Below are positions 25,015 to 35,880 of a DNA stretch of 64,000 nucleotides, piece after piece. The notes under the pieces are model-generated. The model ran no database searches. It was given only the letters and a program-made list of their open reading frames with translations, and was not told the DNA's origin. Source of the stretch: JAIOHN01 sp038258185 (GTDB lineage Bacteria; Chloroflexota; Anaerolineae; Aggregatilineales; Phototrophicaceae); contig JBBSQD010000003.1 of NCBI GenBank assembly GCA_038258185.1, forward strand, positions 1-64,000. Direction: 5' to 3'. The position numbers were made by a program, and so were the translations under genes. The first letter of the stretch is position 1, and the number at the start of each line of letters is the position of its first letter.

Positions 25015-25896
25015 TTATGTATTGGATAACACACTCATCGTATCCGGTTCCCATTGTAAAAATCGGTCATGTTCCTGAAACTTCTGTTCAATCAGGTCAT
25101 GGTGGCCGGAAAAATAGTCAACCGGGGACATGCCCACCAATTCTCCAAATTCCCGCACAAGATGCGACGCATCATGATAGCCATACCGTAAGGCGAGTTG
25201 CTCTAAACTCATACCATAAATAGGATATGCCGTTGATTTGAGCACACGATCTAACCGCGAGATGCGTGAAAACTGCTTCGGCGATAAGCCTACGATTTGT
25301 CGAAAAACACGCCCGAACTGACGCTCACTCAGATTGACTTCGTGTGCCAGCGTTGAAACGCTGACCTGCCGCTGCTGTAACTGCTTTGTAACGAAGGTGA
25401 TTCGATCAAAATGCGTTTGTTCGACCTTGCGCTGCATAAAAAAAGCGATGAGCGGGTATGCCCACTGCGGCGTTTGCAGGGCATGAAACAACTGTTCCTT
25501 TAGCAAACGCACCTCACCAGGATTGTAGAAATCACTCAACGGCATAAAAGAATAGGATTGCTTATTCGTCGTGTCATAATGGCGAAATGCCGCCCAGCCA
25601 CCCGGCTTAAAACGAACCCCAATCATGGCCGAACTTGTCATACCCACTTGCCTGACATGCAGGGCATGCGCATAAGGACGCATCAACCAGCTTGAGGCGC
25701 AATCAAAGGGCCTCTCTGAATCCTGAGAAATAATCTGCGATTGCCCCTGAAACTGAAACAGAATTTCTGCCTGTCCTTCGGCTGAGATAATCTCATCCGG
25801 CGCGACCACCATGGGTAGCAGCAGGCGCCAGAAATAGGCAATGGTGTCAGCCAGGGCAGGTGGTGGGCGCAGTTGCTCAAAATAAACTGTCTGCAA
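25015..25896 (-). CDS. AraC family transcriptional regulator
   Basis: The 293-residue product has an N-terminal sensing domain of the DUF6597/AraC-binding type (YFEQLRPPPALADTIAYFWR, PDGQ-like block replaced by SAEGQAEILFQFQGQ). Its C-terminal AraC/XylS domain (about 175-285) contains two helix-turn-helix motifs: VSTLAHEVNLSERQFGRVFR and LEQLALRYGYHDASHLVREF. The second ends with the family signature VGMSPVDYF. The start is TTG at 25896 with GGAG 8 nt upstream. It precedes the VOC gene by 14 bp, so the two probably form an operon in which the regulator responds to a small molecule handled by the VOC protein; that link is inferred from position only. Confidence 0.88.
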   Translation of the reverse strand: MQTVYFEQLRPPPALADTIAYFWRLLLPMVVAPDEIISAEGQAEILFQFQGQSQIISQDSERPFDCASSWLMRPYAHALHVRQVGMTSSAMIGVRFKPGGWAAFRHYDTTNKQSYSFMPLSDFYNPGEVRLLKEQLFHALQTPQWAYPLIAFFMQRKVEQTHFDRITFVTKQLQQRQVSVSTLAHEVNLSERQFGRVFRQIVGLSPKQFSRISRLDRVLKSTAYPIYGMSLEQLALRYGYHDASHLVREFGELVGMSPVDYFSGHHDLIEQKFQEHDRFLQWEPDTMSVLSNT

Positions 25897-25972
25897 ATAT
25901 CAACTCCATATCAGCCCAAATTTATCATGACCAGACGAGTAAATTATTATAAAAGGAATTGAAATGAATTAA

Positions 25973-28015
25973 TCATCCAATTGGTACACCCCACATTTGT
26001 ACAGTTCCGTCTCTGCTACTAGTCGCAATGAGTGTGCCTTGTCGATTTATTGCGATTCCTGTAATGTTCGTGCTGTGAGCATGGAAAATGACAGGGCTAG
26101 CCTCACTCTTAACCGGCCACAAAACGAGATCACCCTGGATACTTGATGCAATGATGAGGTCTGATTCTCTGTTAAAAATTAAATGTTCCAGAGCTAAATC
26201 TTCACTGTTCAGAATCAATTTAGGCAAGAATTCATCAGTATCAAAAAGCGTTATACTGTCCCAACCCATTGAGTTGTAACCACTGATAGCGACCCACTCG
26301 CCGTTGGGACTAAAGGCAATATCAGAAACAGAATTGTAATTTGTGTTTAACCGTAGTGCATTAGATGTCCCTGTCTCCCAAACATATACCTGTCCATCAT
26401 TGGCCGATGCTCCAAACATACTCCCGTCCGGGTGAATAGCAACATCATAGTATTTATAGAATCGGTCATTATTGACTTCTGTGCCATAGTAGCTGATGTC
26501 CAGGTTATCGCCGTCCATTTGGATGATACCCACAGCTTTTGAGGTGCTGCCTGCGAGGCTTATCACGCCTGTTTGCATGTCTGGGGATAACTCAAAATCA
26601 AATACACGGCTATAGTCAATCGGAAATTCCAGAAATGATCGGAATCCCGTTTCAGGCTTCCAGATGGAAATGCTGTACATTTGATCTCCGCTTACAAAAA
26701 ACTCGCCGTCATGGCCAGCGCGAATAACCCTCATCTGGCGCAACTCATTTACCTGCCTTTCCGAATCCTGGTAGAGATCATTCTCAAAATCCCATAGATA
26801 AATGCGATCCCCGCCGCCTGCTCCACCACCGGCAAGTGTTGGAACCATGATTTGGTTCCCAGAAATAATGGCTAGTGACTGACCATCATCACTAAATTCA
26901 ATATCCCACATATAGTAACCAAGCCCTGTATTACTACTTGTCGTAGTTCCTCGCAACAGCTCATAAATGATTAAATCTCCATTTATTGTGCCGATTGCAA
27001 TCCGGTTTCTGTCAGGCGACAAAGCGATATCTGCTGCAGCAGTCGAACCTGTCTCAATAGTAATTTCTTGCTCACCAGTCATCCAGTCTGCAAGCGCTAC
27101 CGAATAAGTTGCAGTGTCTCCATCATTGAAACTGAGGATTGCACCAGCAGCGACGGTATTCGACACAAAGGAGGCTGTATTGCCAATGCTGGGCTGCACT
27201 GCGATGATATCCTGGGTTGGAATGTCAATCACAGCAATGCCGGTGTGCACCAAATCAAATCCCGCGATAATTGCAAAACCCGAATCATCTGACACTTGCA
27301 TATCCCAGATTCCGAACGGCAAATTAGTTTCGAGGATTATTGGTTCCTGATTTAACTCCGTTTCGCTTAAGGCAGTCAGATCCCAAAATCGGACTGTGTT
27401 ATCCCAACCCATTGAGGTGGACACGAGCATTGTATCGTCCACAGCAAAGGCTACGTGATGTACATTAACATCGAATAGCCTATATACAGTTTCCCTCGTT
27501 TGCACATCCCAGATCACGATGTGATCATTTAGAGCAATCGCGAGCAATTCCCCGTCTTGGCTCACGCCCATCCCCATAATTGTGGAACAATCAGGTAAAT
27601 AGTCGCTGCTATAGGCTGGGAAACAATAATCATCAATTTCATGGTAGGTGACAGTATCGTAAACCCGTAAACGACTATCATTTCCTGCTGTGAATAGCAG
27701 TTCGCCATTGGGATGATAAGTGAGAGTATGGACATAACTTCTGTGCTGGTCGAGCCATATTGGTTCCGCCGTTAAATCATCTGCTTGATAGACCCAGACA
27801 CCAGCAGAGCCACTGACTGCGATTTGTGTTCCATTGGGTGACCAAGCGACTGTATTAATAGTACCTCGCCCAAATACCTTCAATCGTTCGAGGCGAGACG
27901 CATTTTCATGGGTGATTGGTTCCAGGTCGTGCAAGGAGTCTGAGGTATTTTGAGCTTGCATACCAGCCGCTGAAATGAGAAGGAAGCTGCAAAGAACGAT
28001 CAGTATAAGTTTCAT
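25973..28015 (-). CDS. Secreted WD40-repeat protein, large
   Basis: The 680-residue product has a signal peptide (1-21, ending GMQAQ) and WD40-type repeats throughout. Examples are VAWSPNGTQIAVSGSAGVWV, LTYHPNGELLFTAGNDSRLR, a central stretch ending IALSPDRNRIAIGTINGDL, IAFSPNGEWVAISGYN, and the last GIAINRQGTLIATSSRDGTV. The length suits two beta-propellers. The opening SRLERLKVFGRGTINTVAWSP resembles the start of the smaller WD40 protein at 3525-4577 (SGRVMRLADLVWSPNGDEIAVAST...GVWLYRPD), so they are related. No Shine-Dalgarno site is obvious before ATG 28015. It probably acts outside the cytoplasmic membrane; its partner is unknown. The base composition is more A/T-rich than that of the neighbouring YyaL-like gene. 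Confidence 0.85.
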   Translation of the reverse strand: MKLILIVLCSFLLISAAGMQAQNTSDSLHDLEPITHENASRLERLKVFGRGTINTVAWSPNGTQIAVSGSAGVWVYQADDLTAEPIWLDQHRSYVHTLTYHPNGELLFTAGNDSRLRVYDTVTYHEIDDYCFPAYSSDYLPDCSTIMGMGVSQDGELLAIALNDHIVIWDVQTRETVYRLFDVNVHHVAFAVDDTMLVSTSMGWDNTVRFWDLTALSETELNQEPIILETNLPFGIWDMQVSDDSGFAIIAGFDLVHTGIAVIDIPTQDIIAVQPSIGNTASFVSNTVAAGAILSFNDGDTATYSVALADWMTGEQEITIETGSTAAADIALSPDRNRIAIGTINGDLIIYELLRGTTTSSNTGLGYYMWDIEFSDDGQSLAIISGNQIMVPTLAGGGAGGGDRIYLWDFENDLYQDSERQVNELRQMRVIRAGHDGEFFVSGDQMYSISIWKPETGFRSFLEFPIDYSRVFDFELSPDMQTGVISLAGSTSKAVGIIQMDGDNLDISYYGTEVNNDRFYKYYDVAIHPDGSMFGASANDGQVYVWETGTSNALRLNTNYNSVSDIAFSPNGEWVAISGYNSMGWDSITLFDTDEFLPKLILNSEDLALEHLIFNRESDLIIASSIQGDLVLWPVKSEASPVIFHAHSTNITGIAINRQGTLIATSSRDGTVQMWGVPIG

Positions 28016-28116
28016 GTCATACTCAATTTGACTTTTCTTTAATTGTACTCGTTAAACATATGCTCTTTGCAAAACATAATTACCTATATACTGCAAAATT
28101 GCCTAAATGTATTCTC

Positions 28117-28140
28117 ACGCAACAGCCCCCGCTGTTGCGT
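28117..28140. promoter_or_regulatory. Perfect inverted repeat in a divergent promoter region
   Basis: ACGCAACAGC (28117-28126) pairs perfectly with GCTGTTGCGT (28131-28140) around CCCC. It sits between two divergent genes, directly before a candidate -35 box, so it could be an operator. A short T-run (TTTT) on the plus strand also allows it to be an upstream terminator. Confidence 0.5.
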
Positions 28141-28141
28141 T

Positions 28142-28169
28142 TTGATTCCCCATCTTGTAGCATTATACA
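28142..28169 (+). promoter_or_regulatory. Candidate promoter of the DUF255 gene
   Basis: TTGATT (28142-28147), 16 nt, and TATACA (28164-28169) predict a start near 28176, about 30 nt before the ATG at 28208. It abuts the inverted repeat at 28117-28140. Confidence 0.4.
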
Positions 28170-28207
28170 GACAAATATCAGCAAAATTACCAGGAAGCGA
28201 TCTCCTT

Positions 28208-30247
<2,040 letters not shown>

Positions 30248-30271
30248 TCTGCTTACCGTAAACGGCATGAT

Positions 30272-31591
30272 CTAACGGATGAGGGACTGTAATTGCTGAA
30301 TTCTATCGATTACTGTGGGGTTTGAGTTTTCGCCTTCAATAGCAAGGTAGTGCTGATAAGCTTCTAAGGCTTTCTCGTATTCCTGCACTTTGTTGTAGGT
30401 ATCGCCAAGCCAGAAGTAATACAGGCTGTTTTGGGAATCAAGCTCAATCGCCTGAATAAACTCTGCAATGGCTTGATCATAATTGAAGGTTAGATTGTAA
30501 ACTGCTCCGCGACCCCAGTAAGCGTTTACGTAGGTGGGGTCTAATGCAAGAGTGCGTGTGTAGTCAGCTATCGCCTGGTCAAATTGCCCACTATTGGTCA
30601 ATGCAAACGCACGGCTGTAGTAGGCATTTGCATCGCTAGAATTCAGCTCTATCACTTTGGTGAAGGCTTCGACTGCGTCGTCGTAGTTTTCGCTAAGGTA
30701 ATGGACTCTGGCTATTCCGTAAAATGCTTCGGTATTTTGAGGATCTAATTCAGCGGCCTGAGAAAAATCAGCAAGCGCCTCGGGCATATTTCGCATATCG
30801 AGTTGCAGATCGCCTCTGATGATATAAGGTTCCACTAAATGTGGGGAAAGTTGAATGGCGCGGGTTGGATAATCCAGAAAGTGCTCTAAACCTTCATTTT
30901 CAGTGTCTAAAGGGTTAAAGACTGGCAGTGTGAGCGTGGTCACGTACAAAGCGCCAACATCCGGGTCAAGTTCTACTGCATATTCAAAATCGGCTCGCGC
31001 CCGATCCTGCTGACCCAGAGCTTCATAAGCGAAACCACGTTCGGCGTAGGCAACAGCATTATCGGGATAGGCATTAATCAGTTCCGAAAAATGATCGATC
31101 ATAGCTTGAAAGTCATTTTGTTCTCGATAGACCACACCCAACAAGATATATAAAGCTGCATTGTCTGGTTCGATATCAAGTGCTTGATTGATTGGCTCAA
31201 GCCCAGCGGTAAAATCATCTATAAAAAACAGGACGTTTGCCTGACCCATATAACCAAAAGGATTATCGGGTTGATTTTTGACGACAAAATCAAAGTCAGT
31301 TAACGCCTGCTCAAATTGCCGCAAGCGGATATACACATTGCCTCTTTCAAGATAGGCATTTATGATCGAAGAATCAAGGTCAATTGCACAACTATAGCTT
31401 ATCGCTGCCTCATTAAATTCATTTTGTGCGACTTTTTCCCGCGCAAGCGACAGGTAATCTTCTGCGGAAAAATCACTTTCGCTACAGCTATCTGCCTGTC
31501 CAGCGAAGCTTGCTGTAATGGTATAGATGCCATGAGTGGTGAGTAGCAGTAGTAATGTATACGTTATAACCATCTTCTGAATGAATCGCAT
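30272..31591 (-). CDS. Secreted TPR-repeat protein
   Basis: The 439-residue product has a signal-like N-terminus (about 7-29) followed by tetratricopeptide repeats covering nearly the whole chain. Typical units are AYLERGNVYIRLRQFEQALT, AVAYAERGFAYEALGQQDRA, AFYGIARVHYLSENYDDAVE, AYYSRAFALTNSGQFDQAIA and YYFWLGDTYNKVQEYEKALE. About ten repeats are visible. TPRs form a right-handed superhelix that binds peptides or proteins; no enzyme domain is attached. ATG 31591 follows an AAAGGA site. It is divergent from the Eis-like GNAT gene. Together with the two secreted WD40 proteins it suggests a large extracytoplasmic set of repeat scaffolds. The function is unknown. Confidence 0.85.
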   Translation of the reverse strand: MRFIQKMVITYTLLLLLTTHGIYTITASFAGQADSCSESDFSAEDYLSLAREKVAQNEFNEAAISYSCAIDLDSSIINAYLERGNVYIRLRQFEQALTDFDFVVKNQPDNPFGYMGQANVLFFIDDFTAGLEPINQALDIEPDNAALYILLGVVYREQNDFQAMIDHFSELINAYPDNAVAYAERGFAYEALGQQDRARADFEYAVELDPDVGALYVTTLTLPVFNPLDTENEGLEHFLDYPTRAIQLSPHLVEPYIIRGDLQLDMRNMPEALADFSQAAELDPQNTEAFYGIARVHYLSENYDDAVEAFTKVIELNSSDANAYYSRAFALTNSGQFDQAIADYTRTLALDPTYVNAYWGRGAVYNLTFNYDQAIAEFIQAIELDSQNSLYYFWLGDTYNKVQEYEKALEAYQHYLAIEGENSNPTVIDRIQQLQSLIR

Positions 31592-31673
31592 GAGCAGATT
31601 CCTTTATGTTCAACTGTTCATCTGACAGATCTATCATACATTTGATATTGATATAGACCCTTAAACATCCCAC

Positions 31674-31703
31674 TGGACGGTTCAGGACGGTTCATGATAG
31701 ACT
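31674..31703 (+). promoter_or_regulatory. Promoter overlapped by a tandem 10-bp repeat
   Basis: GGACGGTTCA occurs twice head to tail (31675-31684, 31685-31694). It is followed at once by an extended -10 TGATAGACT (31695-31703), and TGGACG (31674-31679) can serve as -35 with an 18-nt spacer. The repeat is therefore a candidate operator for the GNAT gene at 31728. Confidence 0.5.
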
Positions 31704-31727
31704 GCATCGCAATCGAAAGGATATGTC

Positions 31728-33071
31728 ATGAACCGAGATCTGGGCAACGGACTGATTTTGCGGTCGATCAGTGATGCACATAGCAGTGACCGCCGCGATT
31801 TACCCGCGTTCTATACCGAAGTTTTTAGCGAAGCCAACGACGAAAGCGATCCCTGGATTGCTCCGTGGGCGGAGACATTGCTTTCCGGCGATCATCCCAC
31901 CGTCACCGCCGATGATATCTGGACAGTGGTCGATACCACGCAAAATGATCGCATTGTCTCCGCGCTGTTATTGATTCCGCAGACATGGCGCTACGAATGG
32001 ATTGAACTTCCCGTCGGACGCATCGAGATCGTCGCCACCCACAAGGATTACCGCCGGCGCGGTTTAGTCCGCGCCTTGATGCAGACCGCCCATGAGCGCA
32101 GTGCCGCTTTAGGTCATACTGTGCAGGCCATCACCGGCATTCCGCATTATTATCGCCAGTTTGGATATGCCATGGCCGTTGATCTGGGTGCATATGCCAC
32201 TATTCCGCTGGCCAGTGTCCGCCCTTTGGATGCTGATAAAACACCCGATTATACTTTGCGCGCCGCCACCCCGGCGGATATTCCCACACTGGTCGCCTGG
32301 GATCAGCACGAGGGCGATCAGGCTCTGCTCACAACCGTGCGCTCGGAATCTGATTGGGCTTATGAATGGGGGCGCCCTGCCGAGCATATCTGGAAAATGG
32401 ATGTGCTCATCATCACTGACACCGACGGGCAGGGCGTAGGCTATCTCGCAATACAGCAGAAATTAGACGCTGGCCCCAATGGCTGGCTGGCCTGTCATGC
32501 CTATGTCGTGGGAGACAAGGCCTCTCATCTGGCGACCTATAAAGACGTCGTGCATGGCCTGAAAACTTATCTCGAAAACCGCTATGCGGATGATCCGCCG
32601 CACTTTCTGCACTTTGCTGCCGGGATGAATGAGGGTTTTATGACACTCACCAAATCCAGTTATCCGGCGGTCACCCGTGAACATACGTATGCCTGGTATC
32701 TGCGCATTGCTGACCTGCCGCGTTTTGTGCAGCAGATCGCCCCGGTGCTGGAAAAACGCCTGGAACATTCCGCCGCGCATCGTTTCACCGGAGAATTGAA
32801 AATTAATTTTTACGACAGCACCGGCCTGCGCATCGCCTTCGAGCAGGGGCGTGTTTCTGCCGCTGAGATCATCTTGATGGATACTCCGCAGACCACCGAT
32901 AAGGCCGATGTGCATCTGCCCTGGCATATGCTGCTGGCCTTGATTTTTGGCTATCGTACCTTTGAAGAGTTGGAATTTGTCCTGCCGGAATGCCGCGCCA
33001 ACGGCAAAGCCCGTGTCTTGTTTCAGGTCTTATTCCCGCGTAAACGCTCATGGATCAGGCCGTTTGCATGA
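31728..33071 (+). CDS. Eis-like GNAT N-acetyltransferase
   Basis: This product of 447 residues is long for GNAT and resembles Eis-type enzymes. An N-terminal GNAT domain carries the acetyl-CoA loop RIEIVATHKDYRRRGLVRAL near residue 107 and IPHYYRQFGYAMAVDLGAY near 145. A second GNAT-like domain (about 175-300, LRAATPADIPTLVAWDQHE) and a C-terminal SCP2-like domain (about 345-440, ELKINFYDSTGLRIAFEQGR) follow. Eis proteins acetylate amines such as aminoglycosides or lysines and are hexameric; the substrate here is not known. ATG follows a GAAAGG site. The gene ends 70 bp before the exonuclease gene, whose -10 overlaps its last codons. Confidence 0.82.
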   Translation: MNRDLGNGLILRSISDAHSSDRRDLPAFYTEVFSEANDESDPWIAPWAETLLSGDHPTVTADDIWTVVDTTQNDRIVSALLLIPQTWRYEWIELPVGRIEIVATHKDYRRRGLVRALMQTAHERSAALGHTVQAITGIPHYYRQFGYAMAVDLGAYATIPLASVRPLDADKTPDYTLRAATPADIPTLVAWDQHEGDQALLTTVRSESDWAYEWGRPAEHIWKMDVLIITDTDGQGVGYLAIQQKLDAGPNGWLACHAYVVGDKASHLATYKDVVHGLKTYLENRYADDPPHFLHFAAGMNEGFMTLTKSSYPAVTREHTYAWYLRIADLPRFVQQIAPVLEKRLEHSAAHRFTGELKINFYDSTGLRIAFEQGRVSAAEIILMDTPQTTDKADVHLPWHMLLALIFGYRTFEELEFVLPECRANGKARVLFQVLFPRKRSWIRPFA

Positions 33072-33077
33072 TACAAT
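33069..33077 (+). promoter_or_regulatory. Extended -10 element for the exonuclease gene
   Basis: TGATACAAT is identical to the extended -10 of the lytic transglycosylase gene (35901-35909). It overlaps the stop codon of the preceding gene, and no good -35 is visible. The predicted leader contains a mini-frame, MAKT plus stop, at 33108-33122 behind an AGGGGT site. Confidence 0.4.
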
Positions 33078-33141
33078 ACATCACATAGGTAGGGGTGTTT
33101 TTAGCGAATGGCTAAGACCTAACGACCAGGGACTACGAAAC

Positions 33142-33726
33142 GTGATTGTCGAACAGGATGAGATTGTCCTGGTGGATATCGAAGCGACCTGTTGGAAGCA
33201 TCGTCCGCCGGAAGGCCAGCAAAACGAAATTATTGAAGTCGGCTTATGTGTTTTAAATCTGGCAGATGGTGAACTCAGCCCTCCCCGCAGCATCATCGTG
33301 CGACCCCAGCGCTCCAAAGTGAGCGCTTTTTGTACGCGTCTCACCAGCATCACTCAATCAATGGTCGATGCTGGCATGAGTTTTTACGACGCCTGCGCCA
33401 TCATCCAGTCAGACTATGCCCTGCCGAATCGTATCTGGGCCAGTTGGAGCGATTACGACCTGAAGATGTTCACACGCCAGTGTACAGAAACCGGTGTCGC
33501 CTATCCCTTTGGCCCCCGCTACGTTAATCTCAAAACGGTTTTCGCCCAGGTCAACGGGCTGGAACAGGAGATCGGCTTGGCCCGCGCCATGAAGTCCAGC
33601 GGGATGCTGTGGGAAGGCCGCCACCATCGCGGCGTGGATGATGCCTGGAATCTTGGGCGCCTGCTGCAATGGCTCTTGCAGACTCACGGCGCAGCAGCAG
33701 TCTGGCAAAAAGTGGAAACCGCATGA
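33142..33726 (+). CDS. DEDDh 3'-5' exonuclease
   Basis: The product has about 194 residues and shows the DEDDh exonuclease signature. Exo I is VLVDIEATCW (Asp and Glu), Exo II lies in the WASWSDYDLKMF segment (Asp), and Exo III is HHRGVDDAWNLGRLL (His and Asp). This arrangement resembles the ERI-1/KapD-like small RNA-processing or sporulation-inhibitor exonucleases, which are usually about 180-210 residues. I chose GTG at 33142 because AGGGA lies 9 nt upstream and the domain begins a few residues later; the frame extends upstream to 32947 over the end of the GNAT gene without a supported start. Its stop overlaps the start of the next gene (ATGA). Confidence 0.85.
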   Translation: MIVEQDEIVLVDIEATCWKHRPPEGQQNEIIEVGLCVLNLADGELSPPRSIIVRPQRSKVSAFCTRLTSITQSMVDAGMSFYDACAIIQSDYALPNRIWASWSDYDLKMFTRQCTETGVAYPFGPRYVNLKTVFAQVNGLEQEIGLARAMKSSGMLWEGRHHRGVDDAWNLGRLLQWLLQTHGAAAVWQKVETA

Positions 33727-34190
33727 GCACCCAACAGACTGCCAATGATTATTTCCGCACGATTCTGCTGACCGTCATCGGGCAGGCTTTTACCGCTGCC
33801 GATTATCACTTGCAGGAGTTTCCGGTGCAGTGGGCTGGGGGGATGTTCCGCTTCCGCAAACATCTGGAAAACGGCCTGTACGCCTTCATCGAATTTCAGA
33901 CCCTCAATTATGTCGACAGCGAATGGTCAAACGGCGCGCCTTCACGTTTCCGCGTGACACTGATCCGCAGTGATCTGCCCGAAGCCAATCGCGCCAGCCA
34001 GCATCCGCAGTTTGTGCGCAGGCTGCTGAGTGAACTGGTTGTGGTCGATTTTGCTGTGGCGATTTTACCCGGCGCAAGCCACTGGTGGACATACAGTAAC
34101 ACGCAGGAGTTGGGCAATGCGCTGGCCGAAGCCGGACATCTCGCCATCGGCTATGGCATGCCCTGGCTGGCCGGCGATCTTCAACCGTAA
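33723..34190 (+). CDS. Hypothetical protein coupled to the exonuclease
   Basis: I do not recognise this 155-residue product. It begins MSTQQTANDYFRTILLTVIG, and the middle contains GMFRFRKHLENGLYAFIEFQ and SRFRVTLIRSDLPEANRAS, an alternating strand pattern reminiscent of DUF4304-like proteins that bind or modify something via a beta sheet. The C-terminus SHWWTYSNTQELGNALAEAG suggests a final helix. There is no signal peptide. Its ATG overlaps the exonuclease stop codon, so the two are translationally coupled and probably act together. About 127 bp without visible structure separate it from the next gene. Confidence 0.75.
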   Translation: MSTQQTANDYFRTILLTVIGQAFTAADYHLQEFPVQWAGGMFRFRKHLENGLYAFIEFQTLNYVDSEWSNGAPSRFRVTLIRSDLPEANRASQHPQFVRRLLSELVVVDFAVAILPGASHWWTYSNTQELGNALAEAGHLAIGYGMPWLAGDLQP

Positions 34191-34317
34191 AACTCTCATC
34201 TCCTCAAAGCCATTCTTTCAGCACATTTCTAACCGATGGAGCTTGCTTTTGCGCTTGTTTTACCTTAACATTAAATTAGTGACGTTCATCACAAATTAAA
34301 AGATGTGAAAGGTATAA

Positions 34318-35325
34318 ATGATGGCTGACCAGAAGCTGGATGAACCCCCGCAATCATCGGACGAAAATCGTGTGCGCTTACGCATCATGACTGGTGTCGC
34401 TATCGGCATTGTGTATGGCCTGTGCGTGCGCATCGTCTTTGGGCTGGATAACAGCAACCAGTGGTTTAACACCCTTACGTGGTCATTTCTGACTTTAGCG
34501 CCGCTGACGATTGGCGCATTGAACATCTACTTCATCCCGGAAGCGCGAAAGACCAGCCTGTTCAGAACTTTTTTGTTCCCGATGCTATCGTGTGTTGGTT
34601 TTCTGGTGATTGTGGGTGTGCTGGCGCTGGAGGCTTTTATCTGCGTCTGGATGGCCTCGCCCTTTTTCTTTCTGGTAGCGGGCATTGGCGGCTTGTTGAT
34701 GCGCTTTGTTCTGCGCGTGAGCAACCGGCGGACATCGTCTTATCTGCTGGCCGCGTTTATGGTCGCGCCGTTTGTCAGCAGTCCACTGGAAGCCCGCTTA
34801 TCGCGCCCCGATTCTTATCGAACAGTCGCGACCGAAATTACGATTCAGGCTTCACCAGCGGTCATCTGGGACGAGATTGTGCGTGTGCCGCAGATTCAAC
34901 CTGACGAGCGCCGTTTGACTTTCTTCCAACTGTTGGGAGTCCCGCAGCCCATTGCGGCCACGATGGATTTTGATGGGATAGGCGGCCTGCGCCATTCGAC
35001 CTACGAAAATGGCATGGCCTTCAATGAATTTGTGCTGGACTGGCAGCCGCTGGAAAAGCTGCATTTCACCATCGAGGTTGACCCCTCCGCGCCGCTACCA
35101 GCACCTTTCAGCGAGATCAACGGCCTCTATTTCGAGATGATCGACGGCTGGTACGAGCTTGAGCCGCTGCCGTTAGGCGGCACGGTGCTGCGTCTGTCCA
35201 GTACGCACCGTCTCTCAACCAGCTTCAATGCCTATGGTGGCCTGTGGACGGATGGCATCCTCTATGACCTGCAAGCCTATATTCTGGAAGTTATCAAAGG
35301 CCGCGCTGAGGCACGCATGGAGTAG
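34318..35325 (+). CDS. Membrane protein with C-terminal SRPBCC (START-like) domain
   Basis: The 335-residue product has four predicted membrane helices in its first half (about 22-42, 55-74, 85-112 and 114-131). A soluble SRPBCC/polyketide cyclase-like domain follows (about 168-330). The latter opens with TEITIQASPAVIWDEIVRVP, the usual first strand and alpha-1 of START-like folds, and ends with the long helix DLQAYILEVIKGRAEARME. These folds bind hydrophobic ligands in a cavity. The fusion suggests a membrane-tethered lipid or small-molecule binding module. ATG follows GAAAGG. The gene is convergent with the DUF1622 gene, with only 18 bp between their stops. Confidence 0.78.
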   Translation: MMADQKLDEPPQSSDENRVRLRIMTGVAIGIVYGLCVRIVFGLDNSNQWFNTLTWSFLTLAPLTIGALNIYFIPEARKTSLFRTFLFPMLSCVGFLVIVGVLALEAFICVWMASPFFFLVAGIGGLLMRFVLRVSNRRTSSYLLAAFMVAPFVSSPLEARLSRPDSYRTVATEITIQASPAVIWDEIVRVPQIQPDERRLTFFQLLGVPQPIAATMDFDGIGGLRHSTYENGMAFNEFVLDWQPLEKLHFTIEVDPSAPLPAPFSEINGLYFEMIDGWYELEPLPLGGTVLRLSSTHRLSTSFNAYGGLWTDGILYDLQAYILEVIKGRAEARME

Positions 35326-35343
35326 TAAGTCCGATACTTCAGC

Positions 35344-35709
35344 TTATAATTTGGATGATGAGTCGCGATTCTTCTGCCAGGGAAAACGACCCTCAACTTC
35401 AACTTCCAATGACCAACTGAGGAAAGTACGGATCAGCACAATCACCGCCAGCACAGCGACACTTTCCAATGTAGGTGTCACCGCAACGGTGCGGATAATA
35501 TCGGCTGCCACCAGCAACTCTAATCCCAGCAGCAGACCCTGACCTAAGCCACGTCGATAATTCTGATAAGCAGTTTTACGCGTTGTGGTTGTGTTTAAAA
35601 ATGAGCGAACAAACTGGAAGGTCGCAATCACAATGCCTGTGATGATGACCACTACGCCAGCGAAATCGACCAACTGGCCCACAAGGCTGATAAAATTGCC
35701 TAATTCCAT
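35344..35709 (-). CDS. DUF1622 family membrane protein
   Basis: The 121-residue product has three hydrophobic segments (about 12-33, 58-75 and 80-97). The family pattern is clear: a first helix with VDFAGVVVIITGIVIATFQF, a loop with YQNYRRGLGQGLLLGLELLV, and AADIIRTVAVTPTLESVAVL before a last helix ending FLSWSLEVEVEGRFPW. DUF1622 proteins are small inner-membrane proteins of unknown role, normally 110-130 residues, so the gene is complete. It is transcribed alone, convergent with the SRPBCC gene and divergent from the lytic transglycosylase gene. Confidence 0.88.
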   Translation of the reverse strand: MELGNFISLVGQLVDFAGVVVIITGIVIATFQFVRSFLNTTTTRKTAYQNYRRGLGQGLLLGLELLVAADIIRTVAVTPTLESVAVLAVIVLIRTFLSWSLEVEVEGRFPWQKNRDSSSKL

Positions 35710-35880
35710 GATTGCCCCCTCAAAAATCCGTAGCGATGGCTATCTATTGATACCGATAAACTGGTTGATGTTTCACGTTGAGTTTACCATTGCGATGCCT
35801 AAGTCCCCATAGTCCAAGTAACCTGTATGCAGCGTAGCTAACGACTACCCACTCACACCTTAAGCATCGGTGAAGCGTCA

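Noticed and set aside
24602..25054. Longer VOC frame starting at 25054
   Set aside because: It would overlap the AraC coding region by 40 bases, and the first 18 residues do not look like the VOC domain. ATG 25000 fits the fold start.
35769..35784. parS-like site (TGTTTCACGT)
   Set aside because: Only the left half of the ParB site is present; the right half matches at one of six positions. No parAB genes are nearby and there is a single occurrence.
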